Shown here piece after piece: positions 17,691-25,085 of a stretch of DNA of 64,000 nt. The stretch is from Tellurirhabdus rosea (GTDB taxonomy: Bacteria; Bacteroidota; Bacteroidia; Cytophagales; Spirosomataceae), in assembly GCF_026278345.1 (NCBI RefSeq), contig NZ_CP111085.1:5424501-5488500 (forward strand), in the 5' to 3' direction. Made by a program: the position numbers and the translations under genes. Position 1 is the first letter of the stretch. Each line of letters starts with the position of its first letter. The notes beneath the pieces are model-generated. The model was not told the origin of the DNA. It saw nothing but the letters and a program-made list of their open reading frames with translations, and did no database searches.

Positions 17691-17766
17691 TTTTACCCCA
17701 AACCGACCCGGATTCAAACAAAGACAGTTTTGCGGCGTTTTAGGAACGGTCAAGTTCCCTAAATCG

Positions 17767-18303
17767 ATGACACAAAAACTGATCTTCCTTCTGTTGACCG
17801 GATTGGTGTGGGCCTGCAGTTCCGTGCGGGTGGTCGACACCAAGGCCGATAACGGATTTTCGCTTGCTAGGTACAAGACGTATAATTTCTATTCGGTCGA
17901 AACCACCGGCGATTCCGGACGCGTTTCAATCCGGCCGCAAGTGGACCGGCTGAAAGAAGCCATTACCCGCGAACTGGAAAGCCGTGGTCTGCGCCGGGCG
18001 GCCCAGCCCGACTTGCTGGTCAACATCGGCCTCAACGTGGCGGAGAAGGTTCAGACGCGGCAAACCTCCCTCCTGACCGACCCGCCGAACTACATCGGCC
18101 AGCGCCGGTACACCTGGCGTTCGCGTGAGGTGGAAGTGGGGCGCTACAAGCAGGGAACGGTCGATATTCATCTGGTGGACCGGTCCCGCAACGAAATGGT
18201 CTGGCAGGGTGTGGCGGAAGGCGTCATTCCCGATAAGCCGGACAAGCGCCAGAAACGGGCCAATGAAAGCATGGCCAAACTGTTCGAAAAGGTTCCTCAA
18301 TAA
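17767..18303 (+). CDS. DUF4136 lipoprotein
   Basis: 178 residues from the ATG at 17767; the frame is open into the tRNA upstream but that part is not coding. Signal peptide MTQKLIFLLLTGLVWAC with the lipobox Cys at residue 17. The body (YKTYNFYSVETTG..ITRELESRGLRRAAQPDLLVNIGLNV..TVDIHLVDRSRNEMVWQG) is the DUF4136 pattern of envelope lipoproteins, function unknown. Single-gene unit ending in a shared bidirectional terminator. Confidence 0.85.
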   Translation: MTQKLIFLLLTGLVWACSSVRVVDTKADNGFSLARYKTYNFYSVETTGDSGRVSIRPQVDRLKEAITRELESRGLRRAAQPDLLVNIGLNVAEKVQTRQTSLLTDPPNYIGQRRYTWRSREVEVGRYKQGTVDIHLVDRSRNEMVWQGVAEGVIPDKPDKRQKRANESMAKLFEKVPQ

Positions 18304-18304
18304 A

Positions 18305-18328
18305 AAAAGCGGCGCTAAGGCCGCTTTT
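18305..18328. terminator. Bidirectional terminator between DUF4136 and DUF3127 genes
   Basis: Stem AAAAGCGGC/GCCGCTTTT with a 6-base loop, A-run on the left and T-run on the right, between convergent genes. Confidence 0.82.
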
Positions 18329-18331
18329 CCA

Positions 18332-18730
18332 TTAGAAGGGTAATTCGCTATCGTCTTCTCCAATAAAATTGGGCGGGGGTGATGCCGCCGAACGGCTGCT
18401 TCCGGAAGAAGCGCCAGCCGGGGCGCTGTATTCAGCCGGTGCAGACGAGGTCTCGCCTTCGGCTGCCTCAATGCGCCACGCTTTGACGTCGGTATACCAG
18501 CGGTCGTTATACTCGCGGGACTCCAGGCTGAACATCACCCGGATGCTGTCGCCGGGGGCGTACATCTTCAGATCGGCCGCTTTTTCACCCCAAACCGTCA
18601 GGCAAACTTGCTTGGGAAACTGGTCAACTGTCTCGATGACAAAGTTCTGTTTAACCCAGGTTCCGTTTTTCCCCTGTCCTGTCTGCTCCGGCAGGACCTT
18701 GACTAATTTTCCGATTAATTCGAGTGCCAT
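18332..18730 (-). CDS. DUF3127 protein with SSB-like C-terminal tail
   Basis: 132 residues. Residues 1-~92 (ALELIGKLVKVLPEQTGQGKNGTW..QVCLTVWGEKAADLKMYAPGD..NDRWYTDVKAW) match the Bacteroidota DUF3127 domain, an OB-fold-like small domain. It is followed by a Ser/Ala/Pro-rich linker and the end IGEDDSELPF, which copies the acidic, Phe-terminated tip of single-strand DNA-binding proteins. This suggests a DNA-binding or SSB-partner-recruiting role; that is inference. Cytoplasmic. Confidence 0.8.
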   Translation of the reverse strand: MALELIGKLVKVLPEQTGQGKNGTWVKQNFVIETVDQFPKQVCLTVWGEKAADLKMYAPGDSIRVMFSLESREYNDRWYTDVKAWRIEAAEGETSSAPAEYSAPAGASSGSSRSAASPPPNFIGEDDSELPF

Positions 18731-19131
18731 TATACTGTCAAATAAACCTGTTCCGACAACCCTGCCGCAACTGCTATTAGGTTACAATTTACGACTTTCT
18801 AGCGGAAATTCCTGCAAAATCCTACAAAACGTTGCCTCTTCTCCGGCAGGATTTTTCATAAAAACCGGCCAGGCCCCAAAAAAACACTGGCTCCTCTTTC
18901 CCGAGAAGAGCCAGGTCCAGTGCTAACCTATGATAAACAGCTCTATGTTCAATTCTCCTGACTGTCTGTCTGGAAAGAAGCATGTCCTGTTATAATGAGT
19001 AAAGAAAACAGGCGGACGTATATACTCTGTGATTCTATAAATTTTCTCAGAAAACGCTGTATTTGGCCTTAAAACATAAAAAATGATGAACGTGGATATT
19101 GGTTTTATCATTTGTTAGACCTACTTTTGCA
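18731..19131. other. Intergenic region DUF3127 / tRNA-Leu
   Basis: About 400 bp with no convincing gene. It holds a hairpin with a minus-strand T-run (18885-18922) and a weak plus-strand stem TCCTGC/GCAGGA followed by T5 near 18807-18857. A 62-codon minus-strand frame at 18923-19111 starts with ATG but resembles nothing. AT-rich towards the tRNA promoter. Confidence 0.45.
18885..18922 (-). terminator. Orphan hairpin with minus-strand T-run
   Basis: CACTGG/CCAGTG outer stem with an inner GGCTC..GAGCC stem; on the minus strand it is followed by a run of T. It looks like a terminator, yet no supported gene ends here on that strand. Confidence 0.45.
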
Positions 19132-19139
19132 CCACCAAA
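19132..19139 (+). promoter_or_regulatory. Promoter of tRNA-Leu (TACTTTTG)
   Basis: Perfect TAnnTTTG -7 element with TTTG at 19111-19114, 17 bp upstream. 20 bp before the tRNA. Confidence 0.62.
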
Positions 19140-19159
19140 TCGGGAAACAAACCGAACAC

Positions 19160-19241
19160 GTCCATGTGGTGAAATTGGTAGACACGCCATCTTGAGGGGG
19201 TGGTGCCGTAAGGTGTGAGGGTTCGAATCCCTCCGTGGACA
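19160..19241 (+). tRNA. tRNA-Leu (anticodon GAG)
   Basis: Class II tRNA with a long variable arm. Acceptor GTCCATG/CGTGGAC, anticodon stem CCATC/GGTGG around TTGAGGG (anticodon GAG), variable arm TGCCGTAAGGTG, T arm AGGG-TTCGAAT-CCCT. CCA is not encoded (A then CTG). Confidence 0.95.
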
Positions 19242-19247
19242 CTGAGA

Positions 19248-19280
19248 AGCCCTGCAAACAAATGTTTGCAGGGCTTTTTT
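19248..19280 (+). terminator. Terminator of tRNA-Leu
   Basis: 13-bp perfect stem AGCCCTGCAAACA/TGTTTGCAGGGCT, 2-base loop, T6 run. Confidence 0.9.
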
Positions 19281-19295
19281 GTGCCTGTGCCAAAT

Positions 19296-19336
19296 CGCAA
19301 AAGAAAACCGGCCTTTTTCGGGGCCGGTTTTTTGCG
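19296..19336 (-). terminator. Terminator of the deoxynucleoside kinase gene
   Basis: AAAACCGGCC/GGCCGGTTTT stem extended by CGCAA/TTGCG; T-rich on the minus strand, 17 bp past the kinase stop. Confidence 0.75.
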
Positions 19337-19352
19337 TTCAAAAGAGATTTAT

Positions 19353-19970
19353 CTAAACCGAAACGTTCGTCAGGGTTGCGTCCACTTGCCGGATGATGGC
19401 CTGCAGGTCTTCCGGACGAGCCGCGTAGTCCACCTGACTGACGTCGATCACGAGCAGATTGCCGGCGGTGTAGCCGTCGATAAAATCCTCGTAATGCCGG
19501 TTCAGGTTGCCGAGGTATTCCTCGCTGATCGACTTTTCGAAGTCCCGTCCGCGTTTTTGAATCTGGGACGTGAGTTTGGGAAGGTCGGCCCGGAGGTAGA
19601 TCATCAGGTCCGGCGGACGAACCAGCGCCAGCATGTTGTCAAACAGGGTCCGGTACGTCAGGTAATCCCGCTCCGTCATCAGACCGCTGTCGAAAAGGTT
19701 CTTGGCAAAAATAAAGGCGTCTTCGTAAATGGTCCGGTCCTGCACCACGCTCCGTCCGGACTCCCTAATCCGGATGACCTGCTCGAACCGGCTGTTCAGA
19801 AAATAGATCTGGAGGTTGAACGACCAGCGCTCCATATCCTCGTAAAAGTCTTTCAGGTAGGGATTGCCTTCTACGGCCTCTTCCAGCACGTCCCAGCCGT
19901 AATGCTGAGCCAACAATCTGGCCAGTGTGGTCTTACCGGCTCCAATATTTCCCGTAATGGCAATGTGCAT
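19353..19970 (-). CDS. Deoxynucleoside kinase (dNK/dGK/dAK family)
   Basis: 205 residues. P-loop ITGNIGAGKTTLA at residues 5-17, the family motif EEAVEGNPYLKDFYEDMERW, the catalytic DRT-type motif VVQDRTIYEDAFIFA, and a lid region KRGRDFEKSISEEYL. It phosphorylates deoxynucleosides for dNTP salvage; the base preference (dA/dG versus dC) cannot be read reliably here. Cytoplasmic, single gene, divergent from trhO. Confidence 0.92.
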   Translation of the reverse strand: MHIAITGNIGAGKTTLARLLAQHYGWDVLEEAVEGNPYLKDFYEDMERWSFNLQIYFLNSRFEQVIRIRESGRSVVQDRTIYEDAFIFAKNLFDSGLMTERDYLTYRTLFDNMLALVRPPDLMIYLRADLPKLTSQIQKRGRDFEKSISEEYLGNLNRHYEDFIDGYTAGNLLVIDVSQVDYAARPEDLQAIIRQVDATLTNVSV

Positions 19971-20109
19971 ATGTACAAGTTTAATAGAACAAGGGTCGCG
20001 AAAATCGCAAATCCCGGCTCATTTTCCTATAACCGTCTGTGATTTTAATCAGGTTCCGCCAGTCGTGCAAGTCAGCCGGTACCATGAACCCCTTTCCGGC
20101 CAGAATCGT

Positions 20110-20117
20110 TATCTTTG
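20110..20117 (+). promoter_or_regulatory. Candidate promoter of trhO (TATCTTTG)
   Basis: Perfect TAnnTTTG box, 32 bp before the trhO start. No clear -33 TTG. Confidence 0.5.
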
Positions 20118-20149
20118 CGCATTCATTGCCCATTCTGTTAACATTGCGT

Positions 20150-21106
20150 ATGAAACCGTACCGCGTTCTGCTTTACTACTTCTATACTCCCCTTGAAAAC
20201 CCTGAACAGTTCCGGGATGAGCACCATCTCCTGTGCCTGCAACTCAACCTCCTGGGCCGCATTATTGTTGCCCCCGAGGGCCTGAACGGAACGGTGTCCG
20301 GACTGGCGGCCGACTGCGAAGCGTACATGCGGATTGTCGCGTCCGACCCCCGTTTTGCCGGGATTGATTTTAAGGTGGAAGAACACGATACGCATGCCTT
20401 CCAGAAGCTCCATGTGCGCCTGAAAGAGGAGATTGTCAATTCGGACCTGCCGGTAGACCCGCGCCGCGAAACGGGCAAGCACCTCGAACCCGCCGAGTTC
20501 CGGCAGATGCTCGACGACGAAGACGTGGTTCTGGTCGATATGCGGTCCAACTACGAACATGCCGTGGGGCGCTTCAAAGGCGCGGTCACGTTCGATATGG
20601 AGAACCTGCGCGAACTGCCGGAGCACATCCATGAGATCGAACATCTGAAAAACAAGAAAGTCATTACCTACTGCACCGGCGGCATCAAATGCGAAAAAGC
20701 GAGTGCTTACCTTCTGCAGCAGGGCTTCAAGGATGTCTACCAGCTGCACGGCGGGATCATCAAATACGGCCAGGAAGAAGGCGGACAGGATTTTGAAGGC
20801 AAATGCTACGTGTTCGACAACCGCATAGCCGTCGATGTCAACAAGGTCAATCCGAAGGTGATTTCGACCTGCTTCCGCTGCGGTACCGAAACGGCCCGCA
20901 TGATCAACTGCGCCAGCCCCTCGTGCAACAACCACGTGGCCATGTGCGAAGAATGCGGCTGGGAACACCAGGGCACCTGCGCGGATGCCTGCAAGGCGGA
21001 CCCTCACCTCCGCGCTTACGACGGAACGGGGTATTACAGCAAAAAAACGGAAGGCTACACGCCTCTTCAGGGATACATCAGTCGGAAATCGCTGGCCCTG
21101 AAATAA
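20150..21106 (+). CDS. trhO: tRNA uridine(34) hydroxylase TrhO (rhodanese-like, YceA family)
   Basis: 318 residues from the ATG at 20150 (MKPYRVLLYYFYTPLENPEQF); upstream codons in the same frame lie before the promoter box. An N-terminal acylphosphatase-like domain is followed by a rhodanese domain with the active-site Cys in TYCTGGIKCEKA and then a Cys-rich zinc-like tail (CFRCGTET..CASPSCNN..CEECGWEHQGTC). TrhO makes 5-hydroxyuridine at the tRNA wobble position using O2. A long inverted repeat follows. Confidence 0.93.
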   Translation: MKPYRVLLYYFYTPLENPEQFRDEHHLLCLQLNLLGRIIVAPEGLNGTVSGLAADCEAYMRIVASDPRFAGIDFKVEEHDTHAFQKLHVRLKEEIVNSDLPVDPRRETGKHLEPAEFRQMLDDEDVVLVDMRSNYEHAVGRFKGAVTFDMENLRELPEHIHEIEHLKNKKVITYCTGGIKCEKASAYLLQQGFKDVYQLHGGIIKYGQEEGGQDFEGKCYVFDNRIAVDVNKVNPKVISTCFRCGTETARMINCASPSCNNHVAMCEECGWEHQGTCADACKADPHLRAYDGTGYYSKKTEGYTPLQGYISRKSLALK

Positions 21107-21127
21107 GCCGGTGGCGTCTGCGCCCGG

Positions 21128-21185
21128 GACGCGGATTGGATTGAGACAGGCGGCGCCGGCCGCGAAAATCAATCCAATCCGCGTC
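21128..21185 (+). terminator. 17-bp perfect inverted repeat after trhO
   Basis: Arms 21128-21144 (GACGCGGATTGGATTGA) and 21169-21185 are exact reverse complements; 24-base GC-rich loop, followed by TTTTGCGTTTT. Likely terminator. Confidence 0.75.
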
Positions 21186-21245
21186 TTTTGCGTTTTAATG
21201 GTATACAAAGTTCCCGTCTGATAAAGTCCAGACGACCGCAATTTG

Positions 21246-21253
21246 TACCTTTG
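21246..21253 (+). promoter_or_regulatory. Candidate promoter of surE-GH3 (TACCTTTG)
   Basis: Perfect TAnnTTTG box ending 27 bp before the surE ATG. Confidence 0.55.
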
Positions 21254-21280
21254 CCCTCTCACACATTTAAACAACAAACC

Positions 21281-22096
21281 ATGTCGGAACGCAAACCGCT
21301 GATTCTGGTATCGAATGATGATGGCATTACGGCCCACGGCATTCGTACGCTGGTCGAACTGATGAAACAACTGGGAGAAGTCGTCGTTGTAGCCCCCAAC
21401 AGCCCCCAGTCGGGCATGGGTCACGCCATCACGATCGCCTCGCCCCTGCGCCTGTATAAAACGGACATTTTTGATGATATTCCGGCCTACGAATGCTCCG
21501 GCACTCCGGCCGACTGCGTAAAGCTGGGAAAAAACCATGTGCTGGCCGACCGGAAACCGGACCTGGTGGTGAGCGGAATCAACCACGGCAGCAACACTTC
21601 CATCAGCGTGCTGTATTCGGGAACGATGTCGGCGGCCATCGAGGCGGCCATTGAGGGTATTCCGGCCATTGGCTTTTCACTCTGTGATTTTTCCCGGGAA
21701 GCCGATTTTTCCCATGTGCACGATCACGTGCTGAAAATCGCCTCCATGGTGCTGACGAACGGCCTGCCCAAAGGGGTGGCTCTGAACGTGAACTTTCCGG
21801 CCAAATCAGACGAACCGCTGCGCGAAATCCGCATCTGCCGCCAGGCCAACGCCAAATGGCAGGAGCAGTTTGATCACCGCCGGGACCCGCACGGCCGCGG
21901 CTACTTCTGGCTGGCCGGTAACTTCGTCAATTTTGACACGGGCAAGGACACCGATGAGTTTGCGCTGTCGGAGAACTGCACTTCGGTGGTGCCCTGCCAG
22001 TACGACCTGACCAGCTACGAAACGATCCGGCAAATGCAGACTTGGGACTTGAGCGGGGTGCCGCATCCGTTCGGAGAACAGGCCGTCGATCAATAA
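21281..22096 (+). CDS. surE: 5'/3'-nucleotidase SurE
   Basis: 271 residues from the ATG at 21281 (MSERKPLILVSNDDGITAHG). Metal-binding SNDDG at residues 11-15, APNSPQSGMGHAIT, the SGTPADCV loop and SGINHGSNTS are the SurE signatures. It is a survival-protein phosphatase acting on nucleoside 5'- and 3'-monophosphates. A GH3-family gene starts 48 bp downstream on the same strand, probably in one transcript. Confidence 0.95.
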   Translation: MSERKPLILVSNDDGITAHGIRTLVELMKQLGEVVVVAPNSPQSGMGHAITIASPLRLYKTDIFDDIPAYECSGTPADCVKLGKNHVLADRKPDLVVSGINHGSNTSISVLYSGTMSAAIEAAIEGIPAIGFSLCDFSREADFSHVHDHVLKIASMVLTNGLPKGVALNVNFPAKSDEPLREIRICRQANAKWQEQFDHRRDPHGRGYFWLAGNFVNFDTGKDTDEFALSENCTSVVPCQYDLTSYETIRQMQTWDLSGVPHPFGEQAVDQ

Positions 22097-22144
22097 ACCA
22101 AAGCTTCTGTAACACGTCACCAACAACTTGCAAACCAGATAATT

Positions 22145-23740
22145 ATGGCAATATTAGGCAGTCTGCTAAAGCGGGGCATCAAGCTGACAAATGTCGTTCA
22201 GCGGAAAAAGCTGAATCCGGCCAAAATGCAGAAAAAGACCTTTTCCAAACTGGTTGCCAAAGCACGGTATACTGAAATAGGAAAGAAATACGGATTCGAG
22301 GAAGTGCTGAGCGCCGCCCTTTTCGAGGATGACAAATCCTATTACCGCCTTTTTTCGAAGAACGTCCCGATCTACGATTACAATAAAATTTACGAGGAGT
22401 GGTGGAACCGGACGCTGGAGGGCGAAAAGGACATTACCTGGCCGGGCCGGGTGAATTATTTTGCCCTTAGCTCCGGAACGTCGGAGGCCGCTTCGAAGTA
22501 CATTCCCGTGACCAAGTCCATGTCGAAGGCCATTCAGAAGACGAGCATTCGACAGATTCTGACGCTGGGCCGCTACCCCAGCCTGCCTTCGACGGTCTAC
22601 GAAAAAGGCTACCTGATGCTGGGCGGGAGTACCAACCTAACGTTCCGTGGCAACCACTTTGAAGGCGACCTCAGCGGCATCACGGCCAGCCAGATTCCAT
22701 TCTGGTTTCAGCGGTTCTACAAGCCCGGCAAAGAAATCGCGCAGGAACGCGATTGGGCCGTTAAACTCGACGAAATCACCGAACAGGCGGCCCAGTGGGA
22801 CATCGGTTTTGTGGTGGGCGTACCGGCCTGGATCCAGTTGCTGATGGAGAAAATCATCGCCCATTACAAAGTCAGAAACATCCACGAAATCTGGCCGAAT
22901 CTGGAGGTTTTTTGCCACGGCGGTGTTTCTTTTGAACCTTATAAACAAGGCTTCGAAAAGCTGCTGGGGCGCCCGATTACCTACATCGAAACGTACCTGG
23001 CTTCGGAGGGATTCATTGCCTACCAGACCCATCCGAATGCCGACGGCATGCAGCTGGTGCTCGACAACGGCATTTTCTTCGAATTTATCCCGTTTACGGA
23101 GGAGAACTTCAGCGCCGACGGCGAACTGCTCGGCAAGCCCAAAACGCTGATGATTGACGAAGTAGAAGAAGGCCGGGACTATGCGCTGCTGCTGTCTACC
23201 TGCTCGGGCGCCTGGCGATACATGATCGGCGACACCATCCGCTTTACCTCAAAAGCGCACAGCGAAATCGTGATCACCGGCCGGACCAAGCATTTTCTCA
23301 GCCTTTGCGGGGAGCATCTGTCGGTGGACAACATGAACAAAGCCGTTGAACTGGCCTCGCATGAACTGGGCATCACCGTCCGGGAGTTTACGGTGGCCGG
23401 TATCAGGTATGACCCGCTTTTTGCGCACCACTGGTACGTCGGAACGGACGATCCGGTCGATCCCGAAACGCTTCGGCAGGTGATCGATCAGAAGCTGAAA
23501 GAACTCAACGACGATTATACCGTCGAACGCCGCCACGCGCTGCGGGATGTCTTCCTGACGGTTCTTCCCTCGTCCACGTTTTACAAATGGATGGAATCCA
23601 AGGGGAAAATGGGCGGGCAGCATAAATTTCCCCGCGTTCTGAAAAAGACCCTTATCAGCGACTGGGAGGTCTTCCTGGCCACCAAAGGCGTTCAGATCGA
23701 AGCCGACCGGAAAGTCAGAGCCGAGGGGTTGAATGATTGA
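22145..23740 (+). CDS. GH3-family acyl-adenylase-like protein
   Basis: 531 residues. It matches the GH3 auxin-responsive-promoter family: the ATP loop SSGTSEAASKYIPVT near residues 109-123, WPNLEVFCHGGVSF, YIETYLASEGFIAYQ, the central YMIGDTIRF and the hinge VITGRTKHFLSLCGEHLS. Plant GH3 enzymes conjugate amino acids to acyl acids by adenylation; bacterial members have no settled role. The C-terminal lysine segment (SKGKMGGQHKFPRVL) is kept, so an active enzyme is likely. Downstream of surE; its stop lies within a long inverted repeat. Confidence 0.88.
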   Translation: MAILGSLLKRGIKLTNVVQRKKLNPAKMQKKTFSKLVAKARYTEIGKKYGFEEVLSAALFEDDKSYYRLFSKNVPIYDYNKIYEEWWNRTLEGEKDITWPGRVNYFALSSGTSEAASKYIPVTKSMSKAIQKTSIRQILTLGRYPSLPSTVYEKGYLMLGGSTNLTFRGNHFEGDLSGITASQIPFWFQRFYKPGKEIAQERDWAVKLDEITEQAAQWDIGFVVGVPAWIQLLMEKIIAHYKVRNIHEIWPNLEVFCHGGVSFEPYKQGFEKLLGRPITYIETYLASEGFIAYQTHPNADGMQLVLDNGIFFEFIPFTEENFSADGELLGKPKTLMIDEVEEGRDYALLLSTCSGAWRYMIGDTIRFTSKAHSEIVITGRTKHFLSLCGEHLSVDNMNKAVELASHELGITVREFTVAGIRYDPLFAHHWYVGTDDPVDPETLRQVIDQKLKELNDDYTVERRHALRDVFLTVLPSSTFYKWMESKGKMGGQHKFPRVLKKTLISDWEVFLATKGVQIEADRKVRAEGLND

Positions 23741-23825
23741 ATGTTGAATGAAAGAATGATTGATTGGCATCGCACATTCCAGCACTGCGGAGCAAATCAA
23801 TCATTCTTTCATTCAATATTCAATC
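23735..23825. terminator. 31-bp near-perfect inverted repeat overlapping two stop codons
   Basis: Arms 23735-23765 and 23795-23825 match except one base (GATTGAATGTTGAATGAAAG... against GATTGAATATTGAATGAAAG...), 29-base loop. It includes the stops of the GH3 and LysE genes. Bidirectional terminator or other paired RNA structure. Confidence 0.65.
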
Positions 23826-24458
23826 CTTAATCAGCGCCACCACGGGTTCCCACAGCCGGGACCAGGCGAGTTGCAGGGCGATGCCGATGAAAACGATGCC
23901 GGTTGTTTTGTTGAACCAGAAAGCGACCCGCGGCGTGAAGAATCGCTTGAGTTTGTGCGCGGACACAGCAATCGCCGATTCGGTCAGGAAGATGCTGAGG
24001 ACGCTGGCCAGGAGAAAAACAACCCGCTCGTTGAGGCTGTAATGAAGTGATTTGTCCAGGTAGGCTGCCAGCGCTACCCAGGTGATGAAATTGATCGGAT
24101 TTAAGCCGTTCAGCAGGAAACCGGTCGAGAAATAATAGACAAAATTGCCGAACCGCGTTTTGGGATAAGCAAGTCGCGGCGTTCCCCGGAAGAGGTTGGC
24201 CATGCCGATCGCCAGCAGAAAAACAACTCCAACGGCCGTCACGTAGTATTCAAAACCTTCTACTCTGGGCAGAAAAGCCGTTCCGAACAGGGCGCAGACA
24301 ATCAACACCAGATCACAGACGATCACGCCCAGCGCGATTTTAACACCAGCCCGGTAGCCATTGTCGACACTATTCTGCAAAAGGGAAAAAAAGACCGTGC
24401 CGAAGGTCATACACAAGGGTATGCCGGTAGCCAGTCCGTAGAAAAAAGCTTCAACCAT
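23820..24458 (-). CDS. LysE-family transporter
   Basis: 212 residues with about six hydrophobic helices. FFYGLATGIPLCMTFGTVFF at the start and STGFLLNGLNPINFITWVAL in the middle follow the LysE/RhtB pattern (GxxxGxx..NPxxxxxW). Inner-membrane amino-acid or small-solute exporter, substrate unknown. It is 3 bp after a Nudix hydrolase gene, so the two form an operon. The stop overlaps the right arm of the long inverted repeat. Confidence 0.88.
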   Translation of the reverse strand: MVEAFFYGLATGIPLCMTFGTVFFSLLQNSVDNGYRAGVKIALGVIVCDLVLIVCALFGTAFLPRVEGFEYYVTAVGVVFLLAIGMANLFRGTPRLAYPKTRFGNFVYYFSTGFLLNGLNPINFITWVALAAYLDKSLHYSLNERVVFLLASVLSIFLTESAIAVSAHKLKRFFTPRVAFWFNKTTGIVFIGIALQLAWSRLWEPVVALIKD

Positions 24459-24461
24459 AGG

Positions 24462-25010
24462 TCAGAGTTGTTTCAGTCGCGCGACCATCAGAAGGGCACA
24501 CACACTGAGCGCATCCGTTATTTGGCTCTTCATGACCATCTCCACCGCCTCGGTGAGCGGCACCCGCTTGATTTGCAGCTGCTCCGTTTCTTCGGGCGCG
24601 TGCTCTCCCTGTACGAGGTCTTCCGCAATGAAAAGGAACCCTTCCTCGTCGGTCGCGGAGTTGGAGGTGTGAATCCGTCCGATTTTTGTCCATTTTCCCG
24701 CCACCAGCCCGGTTTCTTCCTGCAATTCGCGTTTGGCAGACTCCAGAATATCCGTTCCCAGCGGCGAGCCGCCCTCCGGCACTTCCCACGAATACTCTTC
24801 CAGCGGGTAGCGGTACTGCCCAACCAGATACGTATAGCCTGCTTCGTCAATGGGAACGACCACCACGGCTTTGTTGCGGAAGCTGACAACGCCGTAAATC
24901 CCGGGCGTGCCGGACGGCGTTACTACCTCTTCATGCCTGATCTGAAGCCAGTTATTCGAGTAAACAACGTTGCTGGTTAGCGTTTTCCAGGGGTTTTCGG
25001 TTGGATTCAT
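24462..25010 (-). CDS. Nudix hydrolase (ADP-ribose pyrophosphatase-like)
   Basis: 182 residues from the ATG at 25010 (MNPTENPWKTLTSNVVYSNN). The Nudix box reads EGGSPLGTDILESAKREL followed by QEETGL, near residues 86-108; REL-x-EE-x-GL is intact, but the first acidic position of the consensus is shifted or absent. The region before it (YLVGQYRYPLEEYSWEVPEGG) matches ADP-ribose/sugar-nucleotide pyrophosphatases. First gene of a two-gene unit with lysE-like; divergent from the CDF gene. Confidence 0.87.
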   Translation of the reverse strand: MNPTENPWKTLTSNVVYSNNWLQIRHEEVVTPSGTPGIYGVVSFRNKAVVVVPIDEAGYTYLVGQYRYPLEEYSWEVPEGGSPLGTDILESAKRELQEETGLVAGKWTKIGRIHTSNSATDEEGFLFIAEDLVQGEHAPEETEQLQIKRVPLTEAVEMVMKSQITDALSVCALLMVARLKQL

Positions 25011-25046
25011 GGCCGTAAAGGTACGGAGAAATCCTGTATGGTTTTG

Positions 25047-25054
25047 TACCTTTG
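25047..25054 (+). promoter_or_regulatory. Candidate promoter of the CDF gene (TACCTTTG)
   Basis: Perfect TAnnTTTG box, 31 bp before the ATG. The same small spacer has TACCTTTA on the minus strand (25016-25023) for the divergent Nudix gene. Confidence 0.5.
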
Positions 25055-25085
25055 CGGGCTTCAACAACAATCCCCTTCCTCCGGT

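Noticed and set aside
17121-17743. Short plus-strand frames in the tRNA-Lys array (each containing QLVEQYTFNVWVLGSS)
   Set aside because: They are translations of the tRNA genes themselves, a common false gene call.
20138-21586. 482-codon minus-strand frame opposite trhO and surE
   Set aside because: Shadow of trhO/surE caused by GC-biased third positions; its composition is atypical for a protein and the plus strand encodes two clear families.
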